64,000 nt of DNA from Anthoceros angustus. Taxonomy: Eukaryota; Streptophyta; Anthocerotopsida; Anthocerotales; Anthocerotaceae. Where the stretch lies: contig VJWM01000226.1 of assembly GCA_010909165.1 (NCBI GenBank), forward strand, positions 1 to 64,000. Reading direction: 5' to 3'. The notes below the pieces were generated by a model. That model had not been told where the DNA came from. It did no database searches and saw only the letters and a list, made by a program, of their open reading frames with translations. The position numbers and the translations under genes were made by a program. Below, piece after piece: positions 25,101 through 35,506 of this stretch. Every line of letters starts with the position of its first letter. The first letter of the stretch is position 1.

Positions 25101-25840
25101 GGGGAGGCGATGGTCCGGTCTATTTTCTCCTGCATCGTGATTGTGAGTTTTGCCCGGCTATCCGTGCTTCATCTGCAGGAATTTCTATATCATATTGCGG
25201 ACTAGCACATATGGGTCTCTCACCATCTACTATGACGTAATCAACCTTGCAAAGCTATCACGAAGCTTATTTGGAGGTCTATGCGTAGTCTTCTAACAAC
25301 ACTTCTCCGATGGCTCTTGCTTCCATGATGTCAGTTGCGCCTTCAGGCCCAATGCCGATTCAAGTTCGGACACACAGGCGATAAGCTCCCTTGTCTAAGA
25401 GTCCATGGGCGCTCGATCGGTCGTTACTCGCGGGCATAGGAGACATCAACAATGCCCACATGAAAATACGCCCACGATAGATTTTGCCCAACCTGAGCAA
25501 CTTCTTAGCATGACGGGCGGAACATCTGAACTGGCTGCTTGCGAGGACTAGAAACCAAATCTGGTGTCTTCTTATCTCGGAAAAAGCACTCCCGTCCTGG
25601 TTGGCTAACGTCGGGGCTATCCATAACACCCGCTCCCTGAGGTTCCGATCTATCCCCCGCGACCAGTTGCATTTGCCACCACGCCTCGTGTCGCTTCCAA
25701 GTCCTATTGAGCTTTCCCACCGAGGGGGTTTTCCATGGCTAGGAGAGGTGTACACAACACCTATTCGATCCTCCACACCTTTCCCGCCAAACTTCACGAT
25801 CATTCGTGAGTCATCAAGCGCCACTCTCAAGTGCTGGTCA
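22200..25840 (-). pseudogene. Gypsy gag region with three tandem ~780 bp units
   Basis: The C-terminal end carries a degenerate zinc knuckle at about 22,258-22,300 (CGRFGHRANEC, first Cys missing). Upstream, the sequence 'atgggctcgatctcc' recurs at 23,068, 23,849 and 24,633 and decays at 25,404, giving units of 781, 784 and 771 bp. The flanking 'atgcgtagtcttctaacaac' recurs at 23,725, 24,509 and 25,281. All units lie in the same orientation and differ by short indels that shift the frame. A full-length gag frame therefore does not exist. Confidence 0.75.
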
Positions 25841-25842
25841 AA

Positions 25843-25855
25843 GGCTCTGATACCA
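25843..25855 (-). other. Primer-binding site for initiator tRNA-Met
   Basis: The minus strand reads TGGTATCAGAGCC, three bases after the end of the 5' LTR. It is complementary to the 3' end of plant initiator methionine tRNA. Confidence 0.9.
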
Positions 25856-25858
25856 AAA

Positions 25859-26038
25859 TGTAATGGCAAGGAAAGCTGCCCCTCTGAGCTCGGGGCATGT
25901 ATTTAACATCCCAGGACTGTTACTCTAAACTTAGCATATGACTCACTACGGTGAACTGTACTTCTGATCCTATCCACACCGTATCTTTCATATGTGTCCT
26001 GTATATGTATCCTATACATATAATATTATATCATTACA
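25859..26038 (-). repeat. Gypsy 5' LTR
   Basis: 180 bp, TG...CA, paired with 18,672-18,838. It contains a short AT-rich tract 'tatacatataatattata' that could hold the promoter. Confidence 0.9.
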
Positions 26039-26062
26039 TTCCCACTCTTCGTCATCCACCAT

Positions 26063-27678
26063 GCTCGGTTTCTTCCCATGTCCTCGTCCCCCCTGTTCCA
26101 TTTCCTCTAGCGCTGCTGCCTTCGCAGCTTCTGAAAACCAACCTCATCCGACAGAAATAGCTCCTATCTATTTCGTTCAATTCCTGAACGCAATGCTCCA
26201 ACTCCGCATCCGTCGGGGCTGGGACTTTACACGTCTTGACGTCGTCAACATCAACTCTGGGTTCAGCAACCATGTCGCCCCTCGCCTCTTACCTTCCGCT
26301 GACCGTCTTCGATGAGGAGGCCGCTTCTTCAGGTCGCCGATGTCTGAATGGAGATCGCAGCTGGGTGCGGTGGATGAGCGAGATAGCCCGAGGCCAGTTT
26401 GCCCCCCCATCCTCCCCACCCAGATACGGTCCCTTGTCGTCGACGCTGTCGGGCGACACCGCCCGACTGTGGTGTTCGCTGCGCCTTCATACGTGACTCC
26501 CCCAACAAGCTTCAACTCTCCATACTCCCCATCCTGTGAACCAGTTGTCCACCGCCTTTGTGCCATGCTGAAGGCAATGGCTTCCCTCTTGGGTGAAAGG
26601 AGCCTGGCCATGAGTCCCGACTGTCTGCATTCAAGACTGCTATTTTGAAAAAGCTTGGTTTGCAAAGGCCCAGTAGGTGGTCATTTACTGCTCTTGGTAG
26701 GGACCAGCGTGCTGACTGTGCACTTGCTACTTGCCCATAATCACATCAGTTTTCTGACCACAACCTCGACAGACTTGGGAGCAATTTTCATGTCCCATTG
26801 GTTACGTTGTGCGTTACTCATGATGTATTATATTGCCCAAATGGCGCAGCGCTCTCAATGCGCCCATTACTGCATTTTACCACTAATCATCGTCTTCCAC
26901 TGACCATTCCCACACGACACTTGGGTATTGGCACATTCTGCCATTGGATACTGTGCTTGTTTGTTTGGAAATAATTTAATGCCCACTTGACATACAGGTT
27001 CTGCCCCATCCGTACAGCTACGCAAGCGACATGCCACAAGCTATGTGCCACCGTGCATGGGTTCCTCCTCCCTCCATCCCCTCGCCGGAGTAGGTACGGC
27101 CAGGGCGTCTGTATATAGCTTTTCCATGCAAAGCAACAACCTTAGAGCACTACTAACCAGGAGACTCATGAACTGCCTTCTTATGTGAGTCACCAGGGGC
27201 ACTATCCTGTGCAGCAGCAGTCCCCAACAATTCTTCCAAATGGTGCTCCATGATGTGGAATTCTTGCAGGCAGCCATGATAATGCTCTGTCCACTCTCGT
27301 TCCTGGTCACGTTCCCAGGCATCTGGTTGGACTCCACTAGTGAATGGCCAACCCTTGGCCTACAGCCACTGTGCCGGGACTTGAAGAGAACAAGCAGGAT
27401 TGGGGCGGTCACCACGACCGGCATGTGTTGGTAGAGGCATACATCGTGAAAACGGTGCCCTGAGGGAGGAAAACAAAGTCATAGCATCCGATCCCTACAT
27501 AGCACCACAAAACCAATTGCGGTTAGATGCATGGGAGCGGATCTCGATTACGAAACAAGGCATGCATGTCTGGCGGAGTACATACCGCAGACTTCGTGAT
27601 CGGAGGCTACATTTTGGCTAGTGTAAGAAGGGGCTGGAATCCATTGAGGAGTCTTTTCTTTCTTGAGCGTCAAGCTAT
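26063..27678. other. Unassigned sequence, no recognised gene
   Basis: Minus frames at 26,052-26,273, 26,177-26,665 and 27,041-27,424 overlap in different registers and hint at a decayed coding region upstream of the ORF split by the gypsy element, but no domain could be named. Confidence 0.35.
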
Positions 27679-28880
27679 GTATGTGTGGAATGGGTTTTTG
27701 CATCCGAAGACGCAAAGAGGCCACATTTACCCTCTATGTCGTTATAGTCCTAGGATTCGATCCCAAGGGAATGGTTTTGTGTCAAGATGTTCCAAAACTA
27801 TGGATTCTAGTCCTCCTACAATCGGTTCCTACCAGCCATAATCAACTACCTGTCGACCACGTGGTAAGTTCGACCACCGTAGTGGTGGATTCGACCGCGT
27901 GGTGGATTCGCCCGCCGTGGTGGGTTCCGCCACCGCCGTGGTGGGTTCCGCCACCGCCATGGTGGGTTTGGCCACCGCGGTGGCTGATTCAGCCACTGTG
28001 GTGGGACCCACCCGGCCGGCGCCGCGTGCGTCGACTATTTGGTGCCGGTTCCCCTGCCACGCCGTTAGGGGTTATGGTCCTATGCACAGTTCACATGTAC
28101 ACCAAGTCACACTCATGTGGATTCACACCGAGCTCACCGGTGGATGTACACCATGGCCACGCGTCGCGGCACCTCACTCCGTCGCTAATTTCCTCGACCC
28201 CACAATTTATTCCCAACCTTCCTCGGCGTTCGCATTTTCGGACTCTCGCTCACCACTTCCTAGACTCCTCTTCACTGGCGACTCACTCACCCCTTTCTTC
28301 CGGGACCTCATACACCACCGCACAAGATGTTCCCAGATCCTCCTCTCTCGGGCCACCACAGACCTCTCTTGGGCCACAGACCCCTCCGGGCCACCACAGA
28401 CCTCTCTTGGGCCACACGGACCCTCCTCGGGCCACCACAGACCTCTCTTGGGCCACAGACCCTCCTTGGGATTAGACACAATCTGGTTAGGCAGTGGTTG
28501 GGAAAGGAAAAAAGCAGTGAGTCGGCTCCACAGGCGATTCGCACACCAGCGATCTCACCCGGTCCCTGAGAATTTCCCTCTCGGCATGCATTGAGCACCC
28601 TTCACCACTAGTCACCCAGGGCGGAGCTTGGTCACTCGGCTCTCGACCATCCGAGGATCTCCCGGCCCTCTTGTGGCGAGAGGGACACCATCGGCCCATC
28701 ATCGATCGGATGTCTCCAACCAACCACGCACAAATTCGACACACGGAGCTCACACACAATTAAGAGAGACACTCAAGGGTCTCTTATACATCGGCAGCCT
28801 CATAGCTCACTTTCCCGGTGTCTAAAGATGGCTAACCTACCTCCGGTCTAAAGATGGCTAACCTACCATGAGCGCGCCTA
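27679..28880 (+). mobile_element. Family B repeat, copy 2
   Basis: Homologous in opposite orientation to 14,380-15,482. It starts within the same truncated transposase-like frame (27,679-27,810), then has a CCACCGCGGTGG-type array (27,865-28,010) and a run of ~38-41 bp tandem units containing ccacagacctctcttgggcc (about 28,350-28,470), of which copy 1 has only one to two. It ends near 28,880, where 'gtctaaagatggctaacctacc' occurs twice in a row. Confidence 0.65.
27865..28010. repeat. CCACCGYGGTGG palindrome array
   Basis: Repeated self-complementary CCACCG(C/T)GGTGG blocks separated by 'gattcg' or 'gttccg' spacers every 15-24 bp. Related blocks occur at 15,245-15,310 and 29,270-29,420. Confidence 0.7.
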
Positions 28881-29560
28881 CCAATTCGGATTTCAGGTTC
28901 ACGCTTCCTAGCACCTTATCCTCTAATCCAAGTGAAAGCCTCGACCTATGATGCGCTCCCTCTAAAATCAGCGCTTGCCTCGGTGGCCGCCTAGCCTCGG
29001 CCCATGGTGTTCCCTCGCTCTCCTACCACGCCTCGATCGAAGATCCTCCCTTAATATCTCCACCTCACTCCCATGTCAGGGTCCCTTCACTCCTCCTAGG
29101 CGTGATCTCACGCCCCTGCGCGTTTCCTCGCTCCTCATCATTTGGACAGCCAAGCAGCGTTCCTCCATCCATGCTCTAGCCTCCGCCTTGCTCATTTCCT
29201 CGAGCACAACCTGAAGGGTATGCCCGGCCCGTGGACAATCCTCGGCTTCCTCGAACTGAGGGAGTTGCATCCTCCCACCTCGACGGTGGCTTCCCCACCT
29301 TGGGTCCTTCTTCCGCGACGATGGCGGCTCCACCACCGTGGTGGCTGCCATGACGGTGGTGGCTCCACCACCGTGGTGGCTGCTTCCCCAGCGGTGGGCA
29401 CCACTGCGGTGGCTTGCTCTACCTTCTTGATTTTGCCTCTCTTGACCACAGCCCTAGCCTCACCTCTCTCCGCTTATACCTCTCCGCTAGCTTCGAACTT
29501 CTCCAGAGGTGCCGCTCCACTTGTTCCCGGCCCTGGTCGAATGAAGGATCCCCACCTTAT
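28881..29560. other. Unassigned repeat-associated sequence with CCACCGTGGTGG blocks
   Basis: Minus frames around 29,076-29,449 are short and Arg/Glu-rich (one contains EEMSKAEARAWMEER), like gag or transposon coiled-coil proteins. The 29,270-29,420 part repeats ccaccgtggtgg blocks. There is no intact gene. Confidence 0.35.
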
Positions 29561-30240
29561 ATAGACAATTTTTATTCCTAAAATCCCAAGGTCCAAGGAC
29601 CTTCTAGCGGCCTCGATATTCACAGTTCGAGGCCCAAGGACTAATTATTTGTAAAAGTAATATTGTCATGGGCCAAGGACCATTTTAGTATAAAAGGCCT
29701 TGCCTCGGACATTTCCTAAGCACTCCATCACACAAAACATAAGAAAAACAAAAAAAAACATTCAAACCAACAGTCCAGGGGAGGGTTAGTGTACATGTGG
29801 TCTTCCACAGTATGCGGCCAAAGGCATCATGTAAATCCTCTGCCAGATTAACAGTTCGTTGGAGGGCGTCACGCTTTTTGTTGTTGGCTCTCAGATTGTC
29901 CGCCGCCTCCTGCACTGCATGCAATTGCGCTTGGACACGAGCAACATGTGCATCTTCTACCTGCAAAGGATAGTACATAATTAGGTCAGGCTCGTGTGAG
30001 TATGAAGTTGATGACTGCTCCACATAACCGCGCCTCCTTGTTATAGCAGATTGCGCCAAGGGCGCTGCTGTGAGCTCCCAAGAGCAATTTTTCTTGCTGC
30101 AAGGTTGCTTGTCTCCTCCTCACCGCACTGACTGGTCTCTTGCTTGACAAGGAGATGAGGTCTTCCACCAGGTTGAGTTTTGATCTTTGTGTGCAACTCT
30201 AGCGTATCCCTACACACGAAAACAAGTGTGCACACGACAA
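29561..30240. other. Possible LTR-like promoter and unassigned ORF remnants
   Basis: A TATA-like tataaaagg at about 29,688 follows a 100-bp stretch in which 'ggtccaaggac/ggcccaaggac' recurs three times (29,591, 29,632, 29,671). Minus frames at 29,685-30,059 encode a helical Ala/Gln/Glu-rich segment of unknown function. No second LTR copy was found. Confidence 0.3.
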
Positions 30241-30259
30241 CGAGGAAATGCTAACATGT

Positions 30260-30700
30260 CCACCATGCCACCCAAGAAGACAACATGACAAAGTGCCCAC
30301 AGGTCCAAAAATGTGACAGAATGCCAACATGACTAGCTGCCCATGTGTCCACAATATGACATAATAACAATGGCATCAGCAATTGTTAAGATGTCCACCG
30401 CATGACAACATGACGGCAGGAGAAATGCCCACAGGTGCACAACGTGACATGATGACAGCATGAACAAATGCCCACAAGTGCCCAACGTGACATGATGACA
30501 GCATGAACAAATGCCCACAAGTGCACAAAGTGACATGATGACAGCATGAACAATTGCCCGGTGCTGGCGTGACATGATGGCGGCATGAACAGATGCTCTA
30601 CGGTGCTGGCGTGACACGATGACAGCATGAACAAATGCTTACAGGTGCACAACGTGACATGATGACAGCATGAACAAATGCTGTCACTTCCACCGCGTGA
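30260..30700. repeat. 43-bp minisatellite
   Basis: 'gacatgatgacagcatgaac' starts at 30,446, 30,489, 30,532, 30,571, 30,613 and 30,656 (spacing 43, 43, 39, 42, 43), with more degenerate units before and after (30,260-30,440 and 30,740-30,840). The minus frames across it are a by-product of the repeat. Confidence 0.85.
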
Positions 30701-30840
30701 ATACACGACGACCGAAGAAACTGCCCACACTCCAGGACGTCACCGTATCACCACCCGGCCATGCATGACGGACTGCACAAAGGACGACGACATGACAAGC
30801 ACACACTACATGCAGACATGACAACATGACAAGACACCAC

Positions 30841-31290
30841 TAGGTGTTGATGTGCCCAGTGGCCCCCCTGCCAAACTGCACCAGATAGATGTCGGAATGC
30901 CCATGAGGCCCCTCTCCCTCCCCTCCCCTCCCATGAAGAATCCTCACAATTGAGCTACCGCAAGAGTCTATCTGAATCCACATAAAACACCAAGCTCACA
31001 CACACACGGTTAGCGGTATGAGTGAAGTTTACAAGGCGAGGCTAAGTCAAGACCAGCAAAGAACTTGTCAAGCTTGTTGCTCCTCTATGCAATCAATAAG
31101 AGCAAGCTCACATAAATCAAGCTCAAACATTAAACGTGATGGATGCGAAAACCAGGAACAAACCCTTCCAAAATGAGCAGCTCAAGGCAGTCCTGCAGTC
31201 CTAAGCAAAGCACATGACCTAAGGGTAGCACTCACAATGAATCTTAAACCGCAGAATCTAAAACTATAAGAAAACCCACGACATTTTTGT
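30841..31290. other. No recognisable gene
   Basis: Low-coding AT/CA-rich sequence between the minisatellite and the split ORF region. Confidence 0.4.
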
Positions 31291-32055
31291 CTCGGTTCTA
31301 CATCCTCCGCTCGGAGCGCATGGTTTCCTCCTCCTCACCAGCTATGACATCAACCTCCTCTTCGGGAGTATATTCTTGCTCACGCTCCCGTGCATGCAAG
31401 TCCTCCTTTGGGTCTTGCTCTCCACCGTCACCTGTAACCTCATCACGGTGTCCTCGAGTCCGAGGACACCGCCCAACTCTGACCTTCTTGCCCTTCCCTT
31501 GCTCTGACCTCGTCAGGGCCATGTGATCCATGGGTCTCCTTCTCCTTGTGCACTTTCTTATCCTTCTCCATGTCCTCACATTTCTTGTGCTTGGAGGCCT
31601 TTACCTCATTAGTTTTCTACATGCCAGGCGATGGCCACACATGCAACTTTTTCTCAACAAGGATGCCAATGGCCATCAACCTAGGGATCTTTGATTACTA
31701 ACTCGCTTGCCGTATATCTTGAAAACCAAGTCGTCGATGTTTCTCCACTCCTTGTCTGACAGCTTATCTGATCCCTTGCACCCATAAGCATCATTACCTA
31801 TTCCTGTTACCCCAAACCAAAGGGTAAGCACGTCCTGGCCGCCCACTGCCTCCCTCAAACCTTGCTGCAACTTACTTTGGCGAACATCCACTCCTTCCAC
31901 CCGCAAGTTGTAGTCTCCTTCATGCCAGACCAGGTACTGCCACTTTGGCACTGCCTCCAAGGCTCGACTCACACGGTGTGAGCAGCTCAACATGTTTTTG
32001 AGGGCACGCTTTTGATTCCTTGAGATGCCTAGTGTCTCCTCCTCATCAGAGGAAG

Positions 32056-32239
32056 TGTTAAGTTTAGTAAGAGTTACATAACCCTAGCCAATAGTCAGGC
32101 GAGTTAGGCTAACCTAGCTCGTTAAGCGAGCGATCAGCCCTACGAAGTGCCGGGTCCCCATAAAAGGGCCCCTAACCTATGATTTTCTAATCTTTTCTAA
32201 TACGCTTCCGCTCTTGTCCGCACTATAGGAAAGTTCACA
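32056..32239 (+). repeat. Copia 5' LTR
   Basis: 184 bp, TG...CA, ending ttcaca. It contains a TATA-like cataaaagg at about 32,160. It differs from the 3' LTR mainly by short gaps. Confidence 0.9.
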
Positions 32240-32252
32240 TGGTATCGAGCCC
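32240..32252 (+). other. Primer-binding site, initiator tRNA-Met type
   Basis: tggtatcgagccc directly after the LTR matches the usual TGGTATCAGAGCC with one A missing. That could be a real change or a sequence error. Confidence 0.75.
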
Positions 32253-33524
32253 AGGCTCCACTAAGGCCTGCGGCCGGAAGGGCGCCATGGCTGGCCCATG
32301 GCGCCCTACCCCTCCCTTGTTCTTTCTTTCTCTCACTCGGATTAGTCCGCAGGATTAGTCCTCTTGTTGCAGGAGGAGAAGAAGGAAAAAAAAACTAGTA
32401 TCCTATGTCTCTAGGATAGGTAGCTTTGTTTTTTCCCTTTCCCCAGCACTGCAGACCATCAAGAAAAAAAAACAACAACAACAAAAAATCTGTATGCAGA
32501 CCGGTCCCCCACTCGGGTACTAATCCATACTAGGGGCGCTTCATAGCGGAGTTTCGATGGGAGCCTCGCTACCGGCCCCTCAGCCCTCCACTTGAGAGCA
32601 ACAATTGCTTTAGTTTTCTACATATCTAGCGACATGCAGGCATGGGCTTAAAAAAAAAAAAATTGTTCATTTCTTCTTTTGTTCCTCGCTGCTTCCCGTC
32701 AGATTGACCCCAACACGCGAGCGAGGAGGGCCTCATCACGGATCTGCAATAGGCCCTGAGGCCGACCAGGGGCGCCCCCGATCCGTGACTCCCCGGCAAC
32801 TGGGGAGAAGACGCGCCGGAGCACGACCCCCGCAGAATTCACTAGGAGAACCGTTTCTCCTCCAGCATCTTTGGAGGCAATCCAACAATTACAAGCTGGC
32901 GAGGCGGGCGCCGCATCGATCCCTCGCCTCGGCCACCGGATGGAGGAATTCCCGGCCCGAACTGGCGCGGGCGGGCGTGGAGGCGGCGGCGGGCACGCCC
33001 AGATCGACCCGCCGTTGGAGTTGATGGCGCCCTCCCTCATCGGTCTCAGCGGCGCGGGCGGATCTCCCGGGCGAGACCGCCCCAGGCGGTCAGCGGCGAA
33101 GGAGCAGGGGACGAGATCGCAATCCGGAGCGCCATAGGGATCGCGCCACGAGGATCGCAATCCGCCCCCAAACCTTGGGGATTGGGTGCAGCTCGTATTG
33201 AGGCGGGCGCCGATCCCCACAGTGCAAGGCGAGACTGGTGGCGTGTGGCGAGGCGCGAGGCGCGAGGCGCGAGGCGGGCACGAACGGAGGCCCCGAGCGC
33301 CGCGAGGCGAGCCCCGAGAACCGCATGGACGCGTCGAGGGCAGGCCCCGAGCGCCGCGAGGCGCGAGGCGCGAGGCGCGAGGCGCTCTTGGCGGCGCGCG
33401 TTCGGTGCCCGTGGACGGCGGGGGCCGACCGAACCGGTGCCCCCGTGCACCCGTAAGCGGCCAGGCCTTCTGCCCGTCCCTTATCTTTTTATTCTTCCAC
33501 AAAACTCAGACGGACGCGCCAACG

Positions 33525-33576
33525 GAGATCGAACCCGCGACCTGCTGCTGATAGGCGGAAGCACCAACCACTACAA
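33525..33576 (-). mobile_element. tRNA-derived SINE-like head, unit 1
   Basis: The minus strand reads TAGTGGTTGGTGCTTCCGCC (A-box region) followed by GGTTCGATCTC (B box, 33,525-33,535). This is the standard arrangement of a tRNA-derived pol III promoter. A complete tRNA cannot be folded. Confidence 0.45.
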
Positions 33577-33723
33577 ATTCACTTTGGTTGGAAATGAAAG
33601 GTGTTCCTGTATACTTAAATGGTTTTGATAGAAGTATAAAGGCAAATAACGGCAGCGGCAGAAAGGGATATCTGCAATTCAATAACAATTGATTTCATGT
33701 GGAGGGATGTGGCTGCCGGCAGC

Positions 33724-33790
33724 AGAGCTCCTATCCAAACTCGGGAGTTAAGCACCCTAGTGCTCGATTAGGGCCAAGACGGGAACCTTG
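33724..33790 (+). other. 5S rRNA-like stretch, unit 1
   Basis: aactcgggagttaagc is close to the 5S rRNA A-box region (AACTCCGAAGTTAAGC), and the following 'gattagg...gggaacctt' loosely follows the C-box region. It is too divergent for a functional 5S gene. Repeated at 35,090-35,157. Confidence 0.35.
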
Positions 33791-34926
33791 AAGAAGAAGA
33801 AGAAGAAATAAAGGAAGAAAAGAGGAAGCAAGCCCGTGAGCGAAAGGAGAAAGAAAGGGAGGGAGAAACCAACAAAAGAAGAAGAAGAAGACACAACAAG
33901 GGAGAACTCTCACGAAGAAATCAAGAGTAAGCGAGAGGGATACTCACTTCCTCCGAGATATCCTGTCGGCACTTATGGAGGATGGACCCTTGAGCTTGTG
34001 TAACCATGATGGCGTGAGGTGGGCACTCTAGGCTATTACGGCCCCCGACGAGCTCATGGATCGGTCCACCGTCTGCGCCGAATAAGCGGGCGAGGAGGGC
34101 CTCATCACGGATCCGCAATAGGCCCCGAGGCCGACCAGAGGGGCGCCGATCCGTGACTCCCAAGAATCGGGAGAAGACGCCGAGCACGACCGCAGAATTC
34201 ACTAGGAGAACTCCTCCAGCATCTTTGGAGGCAATCCAACAATTGCAAGCGCGGAGGCGCCGATCGATCCCTCCGCCTCGCCACCGGATGGAGGAATTCC
34301 CGGCCCGAACTGGCGCGGGCGGGCGTGGAGGAGCAGCGGCGGGCACGCCCAGATCTGACCCGCCGTTGGAGTTCTGATGGGCGCCCTCCCTCATCGGTCG
34401 AATCCGGCGCAGCGGGCCGGATCTCCCGACGAGACACGCCCACGGGCATCCCAACGCGAGCACGGAGCGCCATAGGATCGCAATCCGGAGCGCCATAGGA
34501 TCGCGCCACAGGGATCGCAATCCGGGGAGCGCCACAGGGATCGCAATCCGGCCCCCAACCTTGGCTGGGATTGGGTGCAGGCTCGTATTGAGGAGCGGGC
34601 GCCCAGATCCCCACAGGTGCAAGGCTGAGACCTGGTTCAGCGCGTGTGGCGGGAGCAGGAGCGGGCACGAACGGAGGCCCCGAGCGCCGCGAGGCCGCGA
34701 GCCCCGAGAACCGCGTGGACGCGTCGAGGGCCTCATCACGGATCGCAATCGAGCGCCAGGATCGCGCCACGAGGATCGCAATCCGAGCGCCGCGAGGCGC
34801 GAGGCGGGCGCGCCTGCTCGGTGCCGTGGACGGCGGGCCGACCGAACCGGTGCCCGTGCACCGTGGCGGCCGCCTTGCCTGCCCCTTATCTTTTATTCTT
34901 CCACAAAACTTCAGACGACGCCAACG

Positions 34927-34970
34927 GAGATCGAACCCGCGACCTGCTGGCGGAAGCACCAACCACTACA
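34927..34970 (-). mobile_element. tRNA-derived SINE-like head, unit 2
   Basis: Same A-box/B-box pair as at 33,525-33,576, with a 6-8 base deletion between the boxes relative to unit 1. Confidence 0.4.
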
Positions 34971-35506
34971 AATTCACTTTGGAAATGAAAGGTGTTCGAT
35001 ACTTAAATGGTTTTGATAGAAGTATAAAGGCACCAGCGAAAGGGATATCCAATTCAATAACAATTGATTTCATGTGGAGGGATGCCGCAGCAGAGCTCCT
35101 ATCCAAACTCGGGAGTTAAGCACCCTAGTGCTCGATTAGGGCCAAGACGGGAACCTTCATCAAGAAAGAAGAAGAAGAAATAAAGGAAGAAAAGAGGAAG
35201 CAAGCCCGTGAGCGAAAGGAGAAAGAAAGGGAGGGAGAAACCAACAAAAGAAGAAAGAAGACACAACAAGGGAGAACTCTCACGAAGAAATCAAGAGTAA
35301 GCAGAGGGATACTCACTTCCTCCGAGATATCCTGTCGGCACTTATGGAGGATGGACCCTTGAGCTGTGGTAACCATGATGGCGTGAGGTGGGCACTCTAG
35401 GCTATTACACCGCCCGCGACGAGCTCATGGATCTGGTCCACCGTCTGCGCCGAATAGCGGAGCCGGAGCCAGAGGGAGCCAGCATCGCCTCCTAGGCCCG
35501 TCTTTT

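Larger units (their letters stand above)
18672..26038 (-). mobile_element. Ty3/gypsy chromovirus, complete ends, broken coding region
   Basis: Two LTRs (18,672-18,838 and 25,859-26,038), each TGTAATGG...CATTACA, flank a 7.0 kb interior, and the target duplication TTCCC lies at 18,667-18,671 and 26,039-26,043. The element reads on the minus strand. From 5' to 3' it has a PBS for initiator tRNA-Met, a gag region with a degenerate zinc knuckle, protease, reverse transcriptase, RNase H, integrase and a C-terminal chromodomain, which is the chromovirus order. Frameshifts and stops separate the domains, so it is not autonomous as read. The LTRs differ by several small indels and substitutions, which suggests an insertion that is not recent or contains sequence errors. 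Confidence 0.92.
18373..26062 (-). pseudogene. Unknown ORF split by the gypsy element
   Basis: On the minus strand an ATG at 26,062 starts a frame (MVDDEEWE) that ends at the right target duplication. When the 7.4 kb element and one TTCCC copy are removed, the frame continues at 18,666 with DALAWARMEL and stays open to a stop at 18,373, giving roughly 105 codons. It is Glu/Lys/Arg-rich with a Trp-containing motif and is not recognised. Its acidic, charged composition resembles transposon-associated ORFs nearby, so it may be part of an older element. Confidence 0.45.
32700..35450. repeat. Two tandem ~1.37 kb units in the copia leader
   Basis: Unit 1 is about 32,715-34,082 and unit 2 about 34,083-35,448. 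Both begin 'gcgaggagggcctcatcacg' and end 'gtccaccgtctgcgccgaat'. Each has a GC-rich part with 9-bp 'gcgaggcgc' repeats or 'ggatcgcaatccgg' repeats, a tRNA-like promoter pair on the minus strand, a 5S-rRNA-like stretch, and a GA-rich tract. The same 'gcgaggagggcctcatcacg' tract lies where unit 1 joins the leader. No coding function was recognised, and the long minus frames are GC-driven. Confidence 0.75.

Noticed and set aside
27663-28475. 270-codon plus-strand ORF
   Set aside because: It runs from the truncated transposase end into palindromic and tandem repeats; the homologous copy at 14.4-15.5 kb does not keep the frame.
30446-30700. CRISPR-like array
   Set aside because: Units are continuous 43-bp repeats without unique spacers, in eukaryotic DNA.
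33724-33790. Functional 5S rRNA gene
   Set aside because: Only the A-box region is close to 5S rRNA; the rest is too divergent and it sits inside an LTR element.
33921-34781. 286-codon minus-strand ORF in the copia leader units
   Set aside because: The frame is carried by a GC-rich tandem unit; the same region in unit 1 (32,699-33,502) gives a frame-shifted, different protein, so it is not under coding constraint.
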